From positions 1 through 64,000 of the forward strand of contig CAYVQU010000001.1 of NCBI GenBank assembly GCA_964453155.1: a stretch of DNA of 64,000 bases. The letters are read 5' to 3'. This DNA comes from CAYVQU01 sp964453155 (GTDB lineage Bacteria; Chloroflexota; Anaerolineae; Anaerolineales; UBA11858). Of the stretch, positions 15,679 through 23,603 are shown in pieces. Position numbers and translations under genes: made by a program. The stretch's first letter is position 1, and every line of letters begins with the position of its first letter. The notes beneath the pieces are model-generated. The model was not told the DNA's origin, made no database searches, and saw nothing but the letters and a program-made list of their open reading frames with translations.

Positions 15679-17472
15679 TTAATCTTCAAAACCCATTTGA
15701 TACAGTTGCGCGTAATAGCCGTCTTGGGTCAGGAGTTCGTCGTGGGTACCGATTTCGACAATCTGACCAGCTTCTAGGACAATGATTTGGTCGGCATTGA
15801 CGATGGTTGAGAGGCGATGGGCGATGACGAATGCAGTTCTTCCCTGCAAGAGATGTGCCAAGGCCTCCTGAATGATGATCTCGGTTTGAGTGTCAACACT
15901 GGAGGTCGCTTCATCCAAGATCAGAATGCGAGGGGAAGCCAGCAGAGCGCGGGCAAAGGAGATCAATTGGCGTTGACCTACCGATAAGACTACGCCACCT
16001 TCTTCAACGGAGGTGGCATATCCGTCTTTGAGCCGCATGATAAAGTCATGGGCCCCGACCGCTTTGGCGGCGGCTTCGATTTGTTCCAGCGGACATTCGA
16101 GACAGCCAAACTGGATATTGTCGGCTACGGTGCCATTGAAGAGGAAGGGATCTTGGAGTACGATCCCCATTTGACTGCGGAGGCTGCTTTGAGTTACTGT
16201 GCGCAGGTCAATGCCATCAACCAGGACCTGCCCACTAGTGGGGTCGTGGAACCTGCTGAGTAATTTAATAATCGTGGACTTACCCGCGCCAGTTTTGCCC
16301 ACCAAAGCAATCGTCTGGCCGGGTTCGGCCTTCAGATTGACCCCCGTCAGAACTGGGGTATCGTCGTCTTCGTAATGGAAATCGACGGCGTCAAATTCAA
16401 CTGCGCCCTGAATAAAGGGCATCTGTGCCGCATCAGGGGCATCCTGGACCTCGGGGCGGGAATCCAGAAGAGCAAATATTCTCTCACCGCCGGCCATGGT
16501 GGACTGCATCTGGTCGAAGCGCATACTCAAACTGCGAATTGGTCCAAAAAAGCGGCTGATATAAAGCACGAAGGCGACCAAAACCCCGGCTGTAACCTGC
16601 TCTTCTAAGACCGCCCGGCCACCAAACCAAACGACCAACGCAGTCGCAATCGCTCCCAGAAAATCAATTGAGGGGAAGAAAGCTGAAGACAGCCGAGCTG
16701 CCTTTAAATTCAAATCCAGGTTATACCCATTGACATCATCTCGGAAAAAACGATAGTTATGGGCTTGACGCGAAAAAGCTTGCACAACCCGCACGGCATT
16801 GACATTTTCCGCCAGAACTGAGTTGACCCAACTGACTGCCGCCCGCACCAGGCGATAGTTTGCCCGGGCATATTTTCGAAAAATCACTGTAACGGCCACC
16901 ATAAACGGCAGTACGGTAAAAGCGATCAAAGACAATCGCAGGTTCATACTCACCATGGCGATCACGATCCCTACCAGCACAAAAATATCACGGGCGCTGG
17001 CCACAATGGCCCAGGTGATGAATTGCCGTAGCACACTGACATCGTTAATAACGCGGGTGATCACCCGGCCCACGCTGTAGCGACTGTAAAAACTAAGCGA
17101 TAAATTCTGCAAATGCTGGAACAACTCAGAACGCAAATTATAGATGATCGACTGTCCAACCTTGGCCATCAAGTTGACGCGCACATAGATCATTAGCCAT
17201 TGCAGGCCAGTCATCAGAACATACAGCAAGACATAAAGCCCCAACGTCCGGACGTTCCCCACCGCAATACCATCATCCAATGCTCGTCCGATCAGATAAG
17301 GACCGGATGAGACCGCGGTGGCTTGCAGCAAGGTATAGAACACACCCTGCAAATAGCGCCAGCGATACACTCGCATAAATTCCCACAAGCGGCGCATCAC
17401 CCGGGGATCATAACCTTTGTCGTATACTTCGTCTTGTTTAGGGGGCGTGATTTTTTTCTTTTCGGTGGTCAT
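15679..17472 (-). CDS. ABC exporter half-transporter (membrane + ATPase), partner B
   Basis: 597 aa: six-helix type I exporter domain (about 30-330) then ATPase (about 350-590). Walker A is GKTGAGKST, Walker B and catalytic Glu ILDEATSSVD are intact, but the signature is LSVGQ instead of LSGGQ. This pairs with the 19028-20761 protein, which has a normal signature but Asp in place of the catalytic Glu. Together they would form one intact and one degenerate ATP site, as in heterodimeric exporters of the TM287/288 kind. Substrate (drug, lipid or peptide) unknown. Confidence 0.88.
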   Translation of the reverse strand: MTTEKKKITPPKQDEVYDKGYDPRVMRRLWEFMRVYRWRYLQGVFYTLLQATAVSSGPYLIGRALDDGIAVGNVRTLGLYVLLYVLMTGLQWLMIYVRVNLMAKVGQSIIYNLRSELFQHLQNLSLSFYSRYSVGRVITRVINDVSVLRQFITWAIVASARDIFVLVGIVIAMVSMNLRLSLIAFTVLPFMVAVTVIFRKYARANYRLVRAAVSWVNSVLAENVNAVRVVQAFSRQAHNYRFFRDDVNGYNLDLNLKAARLSSAFFPSIDFLGAIATALVVWFGGRAVLEEQVTAGVLVAFVLYISRFFGPIRSLSMRFDQMQSTMAGGERIFALLDSRPEVQDAPDAAQMPFIQGAVEFDAVDFHYEDDDTPVLTGVNLKAEPGQTIALVGKTGAGKSTIIKLLSRFHDPTSGQVLVDGIDLRTVTQSSLRSQMGIVLQDPFLFNGTVADNIQFGCLECPLEQIEAAAKAVGAHDFIMRLKDGYATSVEEGGVVLSVGQRQLISFARALLASPRILILDEATSSVDTQTEIIIQEALAHLLQGRTAFVIAHRLSTIVNADQIIVLEAGQIVEIGTHDELLTQDGYYAQLYQMGFED

Positions 17473-17535
17473 AGAGATTGTTAGTTTGATTGTTAGTTGG
17501 TTGGTGACTATCTGACTAGGAACCTAGCGGAATTT

Positions 17536-18945
17536 TCACATCCAGCGGAGCCACTTTGGCGAGTGGGATTTGAGGCGATTTTGGACGCGTTTGCCCCACC
17601 CCAGGGGATAGCCGTCTACGGTGACCAGGACCCAGCCTTTTTCACCGGGAGAGGGGAGAACTTCGCCATGGAGGTATGCCCTGGTGCGAGGATCATCTGC
17701 TGTAAGATCAAAGGTTTGACGGAAATCGACTGGTTTGAGCGCCAGAGCTAACGCATGCGAGGGTTCGAAACGTTTTTTCTTAAAAGTTCCCAGCCACCAG
17801 CCCCAGTGGATGACCTTCAGACCGCGTAAATCCGGAACATTTTCGGGGTTCAGATACAAATAGGACCCCTGGAGGGTGAGGCGGTTTAGAGGGGGTTGCC
17901 AGTTGAGGGCCGCGGAGGCAAATTCAGCGAAATAGCCTTGGGCGTCTCGGGGGAGGGGAGCAGGGGGTGAGGGGTCCGGGGGGTAGCGGTGCAGGGGAGA
18001 AGCACTTGATTTCTCGAGGATCGCGATGAAATGGCCTTCGCCGGGGGCTTTATGAGGCCAAAGACGAACCGCACGGGATAATTCGCTAGGAATGTCAGGC
18101 ATCCAATCCGGCCGGGCGGGGGCAAACCCCTTAAATTGTGGGGGGGACACGATCTTAAATTCAGGATGAGCGACCAAAAAACGAGCAATCGTGCCTTCAT
18201 CCTCCTGGGGAGCGAAAGTGCAAGTGGCATAGATCAAACGTCCACCAGGTCGGACAAGTTGAGCGGCGTCCCTTAAAATTCCATCTTGGCGAACCCCGCA
18301 GCTTTCAACCAGTTTGGGGGTCCATTCCTGGATCGCGCCGGGGTCTTTGCGGAACATCCCTTCGCCAGAGCAAGGGGCATCAACCAATACTTTATCGAAA
18401 TAGGCTCCAAAATGATCCACTAGCCGCGGTGGGGTTTCGTTGAGAATAACGGCATTCCGGACTCCCCAGCGTTCAAGGTTCTTAGCCAAATCTCGGACCC
18501 GTTTGGGGTGAATGTCATTTGCTACCAGTAAACCGCTACCGGCCATCAGCGCAGCGATATGGGTGGTTTTCCCTCCGGGCGCCGCAGCCAAATCTAATAT
18601 CCGTTCTCCCGGTTGGGGATTCAATAATTCTGCGACTGCCATCGCGGCCGGATCTTGAAGATAGTAAAGTCCGGCGGCATGATAGGGATGCTTGCCCGGC
18701 CGGGAGCCGGAGGGGATGGTAAAGCCTGCCGGGACCCAGGGGATAGGAGTGAGGGGAGGAGAGAGTAAGGGGGCCGGGGACCGGGGTGCAGCTTGAAGTA
18801 AATCCGTGAATTGCTCGGGGGTGAGTTTGAGGGTGTTGACGCGCAAGCCGATATCAGGGGGATCGGCGTAGCTGGCGTGGAACGCGTCGAAATCCGACCC
18901 AAGTTGGATCTGCATGCGGTCGAGGAAAGCAGGAGGCAAATTCAT
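17536..18945 (-). CDS. RsmB/RsmF-type (NOL1/NOP2/Sun) rRNA cytosine-5 methyltransferase
   Basis: 469 aa. SAM-binding core ILDLAAAPGGKTTHIA, catalytic motifs VDAPCSGEGMFRKDP and IYATCTF, the two Cys residues used by this family, and ANDIHPKR for the ribose contact. The C-terminal third (from about 310) resembles the RNA-binding PUA-like tail of RsmF (YebU), so RsmF-type modification of 16S rRNA is likelier than RsmB. A Pro/Ser-rich insert of about 25 residues near 50-75 is unusual. It stands between the two halves of the ABC exporter, 63 and 82 bases from them. Confidence 0.87.
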   Translation of the reverse strand: MNLPPAFLDRMQIQLGSDFDAFHASYADPPDIGLRVNTLKLTPEQFTDLLQAAPRSPAPLLSPPLTPIPWVPAGFTIPSGSRPGKHPYHAAGLYYLQDPAAMAVAELLNPQPGERILDLAAAPGGKTTHIAALMAGSGLLVANDIHPKRVRDLAKNLERWGVRNAVILNETPPRLVDHFGAYFDKVLVDAPCSGEGMFRKDPGAIQEWTPKLVESCGVRQDGILRDAAQLVRPGGRLIYATCTFAPQEDEGTIARFLVAHPEFKIVSPPQFKGFAPARPDWMPDIPSELSRAVRLWPHKAPGEGHFIAILEKSSASPLHRYPPDPSPPAPLPRDAQGYFAEFASAALNWQPPLNRLTLQGSYLYLNPENVPDLRGLKVIHWGWWLGTFKKKRFEPSHALALALKPVDFRQTFDLTADDPRTRAYLHGEVLPSPGEKGWVLVTVDGYPLGWGKRVQNRLKSHSPKWLRWM

Positions 18946-19027
18946 TAATTGTGAATGATGAATGGTGAGCGGTTAATTGTGAATGGAATCCGCAAATCGG
19001 ATACCTGTAACCTGAAACCGGGCATTT

Positions 19028-20761
19028 TTATCCCTCCTGCCCGCGCAATTGCAATTCATAAATCTCGCGGTACAGGCCATCGGCGGCTAATAATTGATCA
19101 TGCGTGCCGCGTTCTACAATGCGGCCGTGATCCAGGACGATGATCTGGTCAGCCCGACGGACACTTGAGAGACGCTGGGCAATGATGAAAGTGGTCCGGC
19201 CCTCCATCAAACGATCAAGGGCTTGTTGGATTTTTCGTTCGGTTTGGGTATCAACCGAAGATGTCGAATCATCCAAAATAAGGATGCGGGGATCAAGAAG
19301 TAAGGCCCTAGCAATCGCCACTCGTTGGCGCTGCCCGCCGGAGAGTGTTATGCCGCGTTCACCGATCTCGGTTTCGTAGCCCTCTGGCATTGCGGTGATG
19401 AATTCGTGGGCCTGGGCGGCTTTGGCCGCAGCCACAACTTCATCCATACCGGCCCCTGGGCGGCCATAAGCGATATTCTCGCGGATTGTATCTGAGAATA
19501 AAACGGAATTCTGCAGAACGATGCCAATCTGTTTTCGCAAGGAAGGTAAGGCCACAGCCCGGATATCCTGGCCATCGACCAAAACCTGTCCCGCGGTGAC
19601 ATCGTAGAAGCGCGGGATCAGATTGACCAGGGACGACTTCCCCGATCCCGTCGGACCAATCAGAGCAACTATTTGGTTTGACTCAACTTTGATGTGAATT
19701 TCTTCGAGTGCCGTTGTTTTCTCACCTTCATAGCGGAAACAAACATCTTTAAATTCCACATCTCCCGAGAGGGTCTGCAGTTCTACGGCCTCGGGAGGGG
19801 ATTGAATTTCAGGCTCATCTTCGAGGACTTCGAAAATCCGCTCGATCCCGGCACTGGCCTCCCCGGCAGTATTAACTAACATGACCAGTTGACGGGCCGG
19901 CTCAGCCATTAGGAGCAGGTAACTGTTGAAGGCTACGACTTCCCCCAAAGTCATTTGGCCGCGCACCACCATATTGCCGCCAAACCAGAGGATCAAAACC
20001 GTGCTCATGGCAATTAAAAAATGAGAAGTGGGCATCACCCGACTCCACTCGTGGATTACGGTCAGACGGGCATCATACAGACGGCGATTGCGTTCGTTGA
20101 ACCGCTCAATTTCGTAGGGTTCACGGGCAAACGCGCGGACCACCTGGGCCCCACTAACATTCTCCTGCAATCGGGCCGAGAGATCACCGATGGCCTGATC
20201 CACAATATAGAATAACTTCCCCACTCTCTCACCAAACCGGGTGGTCATTAAAAATAGTGGAATCATGGGAATGAGCGCAATCGCCGCCAATTGGGCATTA
20301 CTCACAAAGAGGAGAACTACTACACCGATTAAAAGCAAACTGATCCGGATCAATTCAACAATCCCAGTCCCGGTAAACTGTTGGATCGAACGGACATCCT
20401 CAATACAGCGGCTAATCAACTGTCCGGTTTGGGAATGATCATGATAACTAAAAGACAGATGCTGGATGTGATCGTATAAACGATTGCGCAGGTCGAAAGT
20501 GATCCGGAATGAAATCCAGGAGCTAAGGTAGCGATTGCCAAAATCGAGCACCGCACTGAAAATCCCTAAACTTAACACAATCAGAGCCGCGGTGCGGAGG
20601 AAATGCGTTTGACCGGCGACCAAACCGACATCGATCACTTGTCGAATAATTTCAGGAATGACGAGGTTGGCAGCTGTGATCAGCAAGAGAATTACTAATG
20701 CCAGCAAAACCTGCCAGAGATATGGACGGAGGAATTCGCGAATTCGGAGGAGAGATTTCAT
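19028..20761 (-). CDS. ABC exporter half-transporter (membrane + ATPase), partner A with degenerate Walker B
   Basis: 577 aa: type I exporter membrane domain (about 10-310), ATPase (about 335-575). Walker A GPTGSGKSS and signature LSGGQRQR are normal; Walker B reads LILDDSTSSVD, so the catalytic Glu is Asp. The change is typical of the weak subunit of a heterodimeric exporter and complements the altered signature of the protein encoded at 15679-17472. First gene of a probable three-gene minus-strand run. Confidence 0.88.
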   Translation of the reverse strand: MKSLLRIREFLRPYLWQVLLALVILLLITAANLVIPEIIRQVIDVGLVAGQTHFLRTAALIVLSLGIFSAVLDFGNRYLSSWISFRITFDLRNRLYDHIQHLSFSYHDHSQTGQLISRCIEDVRSIQQFTGTGIVELIRISLLLIGVVVLLFVSNAQLAAIALIPMIPLFLMTTRFGERVGKLFYIVDQAIGDLSARLQENVSGAQVVRAFAREPYEIERFNERNRRLYDARLTVIHEWSRVMPTSHFLIAMSTVLILWFGGNMVVRGQMTLGEVVAFNSYLLLMAEPARQLVMLVNTAGEASAGIERIFEVLEDEPEIQSPPEAVELQTLSGDVEFKDVCFRYEGEKTTALEEIHIKVESNQIVALIGPTGSGKSSLVNLIPRFYDVTAGQVLVDGQDIRAVALPSLRKQIGIVLQNSVLFSDTIRENIAYGRPGAGMDEVVAAAKAAQAHEFITAMPEGYETEIGERGITLSGGQRQRVAIARALLLDPRILILDDSTSSVDTQTERKIQQALDRLMEGRTTFIIAQRLSSVRRADQIIVLDHGRIVERGTHDQLLAADGLYREIYELQLRGQEG

Positions 20762-20830
20762 GGAGTGGGTGTTTGGATTTCGGAATGTGGCGTGAAAATG
20801 AATGGTTAGCCACAGCTTCAGAAGAATGTC

Positions 20831-21223
20831 TTAATCGTCAATCGAAAATTGGATGTTTTTTTCATCCACAATGGTTTTTTCCGGTGGGAAAATCGGATCG
20901 TTAGATTGACCTTCGGCGCCAAGTTCGGCAGTGTAGAAAACAACGAGTTTAAGGTTGTAGTGGCCTTCGGGATCGGTTGCCCGGAGATGAAGCACCATTT
21001 CGAGTTTGGGTGTAATCGCTTCAATGAAACTGGTGGTTGCTACCAGGTTTCCCAGCGAATCAGTAATGTGTAGGTCACCATTGGGTTTCTGCTGAAAGGG
21101 GGTGAACTCGATAAACACTCGCAGGCGGCGGCCATCAGGGAACGGATCCACCTTTAAATCTAGGATTTTGACTTCATTGGGGGGTAAGGGAACTTCATCC
21201 GGATCAGCAAAAAAAATATCCAT
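20831..21223 (-). CDS. Conserved-looking hypothetical protein, beta-rich
   Basis: 130 aa from ATG 21223 (MDIFFADPDEVPLPP); the frame is open to 21289 but that stretch (IKRWSKLYKSRR) lacks a ribosome site and lies against the DegV terminator. The protein alternates short strands (VKILDLKVDPFPDGRRLRVF; GDLHITDSLGNLVATTSF; GHYNLKLVVFYT), suggesting an Ig-like or C2-like sandwich. No signal peptide, no Cys. I do not recognise a family. It precedes the ABC exporter gene on the same strand by about 70 bases and may be transcribed with it. Confidence 0.7.
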   Translation of the reverse strand: MDIFFADPDEVPLPPNEVKILDLKVDPFPDGRRLRVFIEFTPFQQKPNGDLHITDSLGNLVATTSFIEAITPKLEMVLHLRATDPEGHYNLKLVVFYTAELGAEGQSNDPIFPPEKTIVDEKNIQFSIDD

Positions 21224-21297
21224 AAGTCTTCTCGATTTATATAATTTCGACCACCTTTTTATGGCAACCAAGTGTACCTTTAATGTCACAGAACGTC

Positions 21298-21325
21298 AAA
21301 AAAACTCCCGCGGAATGCGCGGGAG
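21298..21325 (-). terminator. Intrinsic terminator after degV copy 1
   Basis: Minus strand: CTCCCGCG (21325-21318), CATTC loop, CGCGGGAG (21312-21305), then a run of seven T (21304-21298). Confidence 0.92.
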
Positions 21326-21394
21326 CTTTTAATATTGCTAATCTGCATCCGAGGCAGGGACCATTTGACCCCTGCCTGGAAATACCGATCAAAC

Positions 21395-22243
21395 TTAATC
21401 CACCATATAGGCAATTCCGATCGTGCCTGGCCCACAGTGAGTCCCGACAACCGGGCTAACTTCAGAATAAATTGTTTCGACCGCGCCCAGTTGTTTGCTG
21501 GCTTGAGTGAGAAGTTCTCGGGATTCTTCAACCGCATTGGCATGTAAAGCTGCTAAACGAATTTCACCATCGTGCTCTGCAACGCGTTCGGAGATAATCT
21601 CTAACAGGCGAGCATGAGCTTTTTTGGAAGTCCGCACTCGTTCGATTGGTTCTACTTTTCCATTGGTCACTTCCAGGAGTGGTTTAAGTTTAAGCGCGGT
21701 CCCTAAGAAACGGGAAGCCCCGCCAATGCGACCACCGCGATGTAAGAATTCGAGCGTATCGACGGCAAAAACGACACCGGTTTTATCTTTCGCTGCTTCA
21801 GCCGCGGCTTTACATTCTGCCAGAGTACCACCTTTTTCAGCGGTGCGGGCTGCGGCGAGAACTTGAAAACCCAGCGCCATGGCTACCGATTCAGAATTCA
21901 CAATTTCAATTGTGATATCAGGCAGCATTTGGGTGGCTAAATCAGCAGAATTGGAGGTTTTTGAAAGCTGATCGGATACCAAAACGGCCAAAATCTCTTT
22001 ACCATCAGCATGTAATTTCTCAAAGAGCGATTTAAAATCAGAAACTGCAACCTGCGAAGTGGTTGGCATTACCTCCGAAGTTGCCAGGCGTTTATAAAAA
22101 TCGATGGGTTGGATATCAACACCATCACGATATTCTTCTTCGCCAAAAATCAAAACACATGGGGCTACCGAAATATCGTATTTAGCCACCAAATCTTTGG
22201 GGATATAGGCGGTACTATCGGTAACAATGGCAATATTTGACAT
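21395..22243 (-). CDS. DegV family fatty-acid-binding protein, copy 1
   Basis: 282 aa. Opens with the family's IVTDSTAYIP motif and contains MPTTSQVAVSDF, SVAMALGFQVLAAART, FLHRGGRIGGA and the terminal HCGPGTIGIAY. DegV/FakB proteins hold a fatty acid and present it to a fatty-acid kinase (FakA) for use in phospholipid synthesis; no fakA gene lies in the window. ATG 22243 follows GGAGAAGG. It has the same length as and strong similarity to copy 2 at 22537-23385, so the two arose by tandem duplication. Confidence 0.92.
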   Translation of the reverse strand: MSNIAIVTDSTAYIPKDLVAKYDISVAPCVLIFGEEEYRDGVDIQPIDFYKRLATSEVMPTTSQVAVSDFKSLFEKLHADGKEILAVLVSDQLSKTSNSADLATQMLPDITIEIVNSESVAMALGFQVLAAARTAEKGGTLAECKAAAEAAKDKTGVVFAVDTLEFLHRGGRIGGASRFLGTALKLKPLLEVTNGKVEPIERVRTSKKAHARLLEIISERVAEHDGEIRLAALHANAVEESRELLTQASKQLGAVETIYSEVSPVVGTHCGPGTIGIAYMVD

Positions 22244-22378
22244 AATTCCTTCTCCTAAAAAATGAATGATAACTCGATTTTGAGAGACTTTCCCTCAACA
22301 AGGTATAAACCCTAAGAATGAGTTGAAGTTACGCGCAATGTTGGCTAGTTTGATCGTTGGCTCACTATCCAATGAATC

Positions 22379-22405
22379 AAAAAAGGAACGGATTTCTCCG
22401 TTCCT
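22379..22405 (-). terminator. Intrinsic terminator after tRNA-Arg
   Basis: Minus strand: AGGAACGGA, GAAA loop, TCCGTTCC, followed by TTTTTT. It begins six bases past the tRNA 3' end. Confidence 0.9.
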
Positions 22406-22410
22406 CACTG

Positions 22411-22483
22411 CGCCCTCGGTGCGACTCGAACGCACGACCCCTTAGTCCGCAACCAAGTGCTCTATCCACTGAGCTACGAGGGC
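22411..22483 (-). tRNA. tRNA-Arg (anticodon GCG)
   Basis: 73 bases folding as a full cloverleaf: acceptor GCCCTCG/CGAGGGC, D stem GCTC/GAGC, anticodon stem CTTGG/CTAAG with loop TTGCGGA, T arm GTGCG-TTCGAGT-CGCAC, discriminator G. The anticodon GCG reads CGC and CGU. CCA is not encoded (the genome reads GCAG). The 5' end lies only eight bases after the degV copy 2 terminator, leaving no room for a separate promoter outside that gene's end. Confidence 0.95.
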
Positions 22484-22490
22484 AATTTGG

Positions 22491-22517
22491 AAAAGCCTGC
22501 GGATTTTACCGCAGGCT
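22491..22517 (-). terminator. Intrinsic terminator after degV copy 2
   Basis: Minus strand: GCCTGCGG (22516-22509), TAAAAT loop, CCGCAGGC (22502-22495), TTTT (22494-22491). The short T-run suggests partial read-through into tRNA-Arg. Confidence 0.8.
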
Positions 22518-22536
22518 CATCAAAATGGCAACTAAT

Positions 22537-23385
22537 CTATTCATCAAATTGATATGCCAAAGCCAAACACCCCGGCCCAACATGAGTTCCAATCACCGGA
22601 CTGAGATCGGTCAACAAGGCTTCAACCGGGTTGAGTTGAGCACTCACTTTATCTAGGAATTTTCCAGCTTCGGCCAGATCATTAGCGTGAGCGACCCCAA
22701 TCCGCACATTAGATTTTCCAGCCACACGTTCCGCGACAATTTCCGTCAGACGAATGAGCGCTTTTTTCCGGGTCCGGGCTTGATCTAAAGCATCAACTTT
22801 GCCATCTTTTACAGTCAGAATGGGCTTGATATTGAGTAGAGTCCCTAAAAACCGTTTTCCACCCCCAATCCGGCCGCCCCGATGCAGAAATTCCATTGTA
22901 TCCACAGCAAATACCACACCGCTATTCTCGCGTGCTTTCTCTGCCGCAGCCACACATTCTGCCAGCGAACCACCGGCCTGGGCAGTTCGCGCCGCAGCCA
23001 AAACCTGGAACCCCAGCTCTGAGATCGTTGACATGGAATCAAAAAGTTCGATGGTGGCCTCTGGCAGATCTTTTTTGGCTTGAATCGCGGAGGCAATCGT
23101 TCCTGATAAGGCATTCGAAATCAAAATCGTCAAAATCTCAAAACCATCTCCATGCAGCTTCTCAAATAGCTGCTTGAATTCCCCAATCGTGACTTGAGAA
23201 GTCGTCGGCATTGTCGCACTCTGAGTCAGGCGGATATAGAATTCTGTCGGGGTAATATCGATGCCATCATCCAGACTTTCTTCGCCCCAAATCACCTTCA
23301 ATGGGAGCACATGGATTCCATACTCTTCCACTAATTCGGGGGGTAAATACGCGGTACTATCGGTCACAATTGCAACTTTCGACAT
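22537..23385 (-). CDS. DegV family fatty-acid-binding protein, copy 2
   Basis: 282 aa from ATG 23385, which follows AGGAGAAATT; the frame is open to 23484 but that part overlaps the promoter. Same landmarks as copy 1: VTDSTAYLPPELVEEYG, MPTTSQVTIGEF, FLHRGGRIGGG, HVGPGCLALAYQ. In FakB-type proteins a paralogue pair often divides saturated and unsaturated fatty acids; whether that holds here cannot be told. Own promoter and terminator. Confidence 0.92.
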   Translation of the reverse strand: MSKVAIVTDSTAYLPPELVEEYGIHVLPLKVIWGEESLDDGIDITPTEFYIRLTQSATMPTTSQVTIGEFKQLFEKLHGDGFEILTILISNALSGTIASAIQAKKDLPEATIELFDSMSTISELGFQVLAAARTAQAGGSLAECVAAAEKARENSGVVFAVDTMEFLHRGGRIGGGKRFLGTLLNIKPILTVKDGKVDALDQARTRKKALIRLTEIVAERVAGKSNVRIGVAHANDLAEAGKFLDKVSAQLNPVEALLTDLSPVIGTHVGPGCLALAYQFDE

Positions 23386-23432
23386 AATAATTTCTCCTGA
23401 TAAATAAAAATGAATAGGGCTAGACCGGAAAG

Positions 23433-23461
23433 ATTGTACCCGGCAACTGGATGAGAGGCAA
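23433..23461 (-). promoter_or_regulatory. Promoter of degV copy 2
   Basis: Minus strand TTGCCT (23461-23456), 17-base spacer, TACAAT (23438-23433). Predicted start near 23426, leader about 40 bases. Confidence 0.65.
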
Positions 23462-23483
23462 TATGTTCTCTCCTTCCCTCTCA

Positions 23484-23492
23484 TGCTATACT
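23484..23492 (+). promoter_or_regulatory. Extended -10 promoter candidate for murJ
   Basis: TG-C-TATACT (TATACT 23487-23492); no good -35. The message would begin near 23499, so the palindromic repeat at 23521-23585 would form its 5' leader. Confidence 0.5.
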
Positions 23493-23520
23493 AGCCCAAA
23501 TAAAACATCCACCAAAAATT

Positions 23521-23585
23521 AGGTGACAGTCACTTCTCAAAAAGTCATCAGTAAGTCCGCATTCAAAGAAAGTGACTGTCACCTT
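23521..23585. repeat. Palindromic element, GTGACAGTCAC family, copy 2
   Basis: AGGTGACAGTCACTT (23521-23535) and AAGTGACTGTCACCT (23570-23584) are perfect 15-base inverted arms around a 34-base loop. The arms match those of copy 1 (10635-10684), the loops do not. It ends 19 bases before the murJ start. Confidence 0.85.
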
Positions 23586-23603
23586 CCCATTTAGGGAAGG
23601 ATT

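Noticed and set aside
18946..19027. GTGAATGATGAATGGTGAG-like direct repeats between the methyltransferase and ABC genes
   Set aside because: Too short and irregular to call a repeat element.
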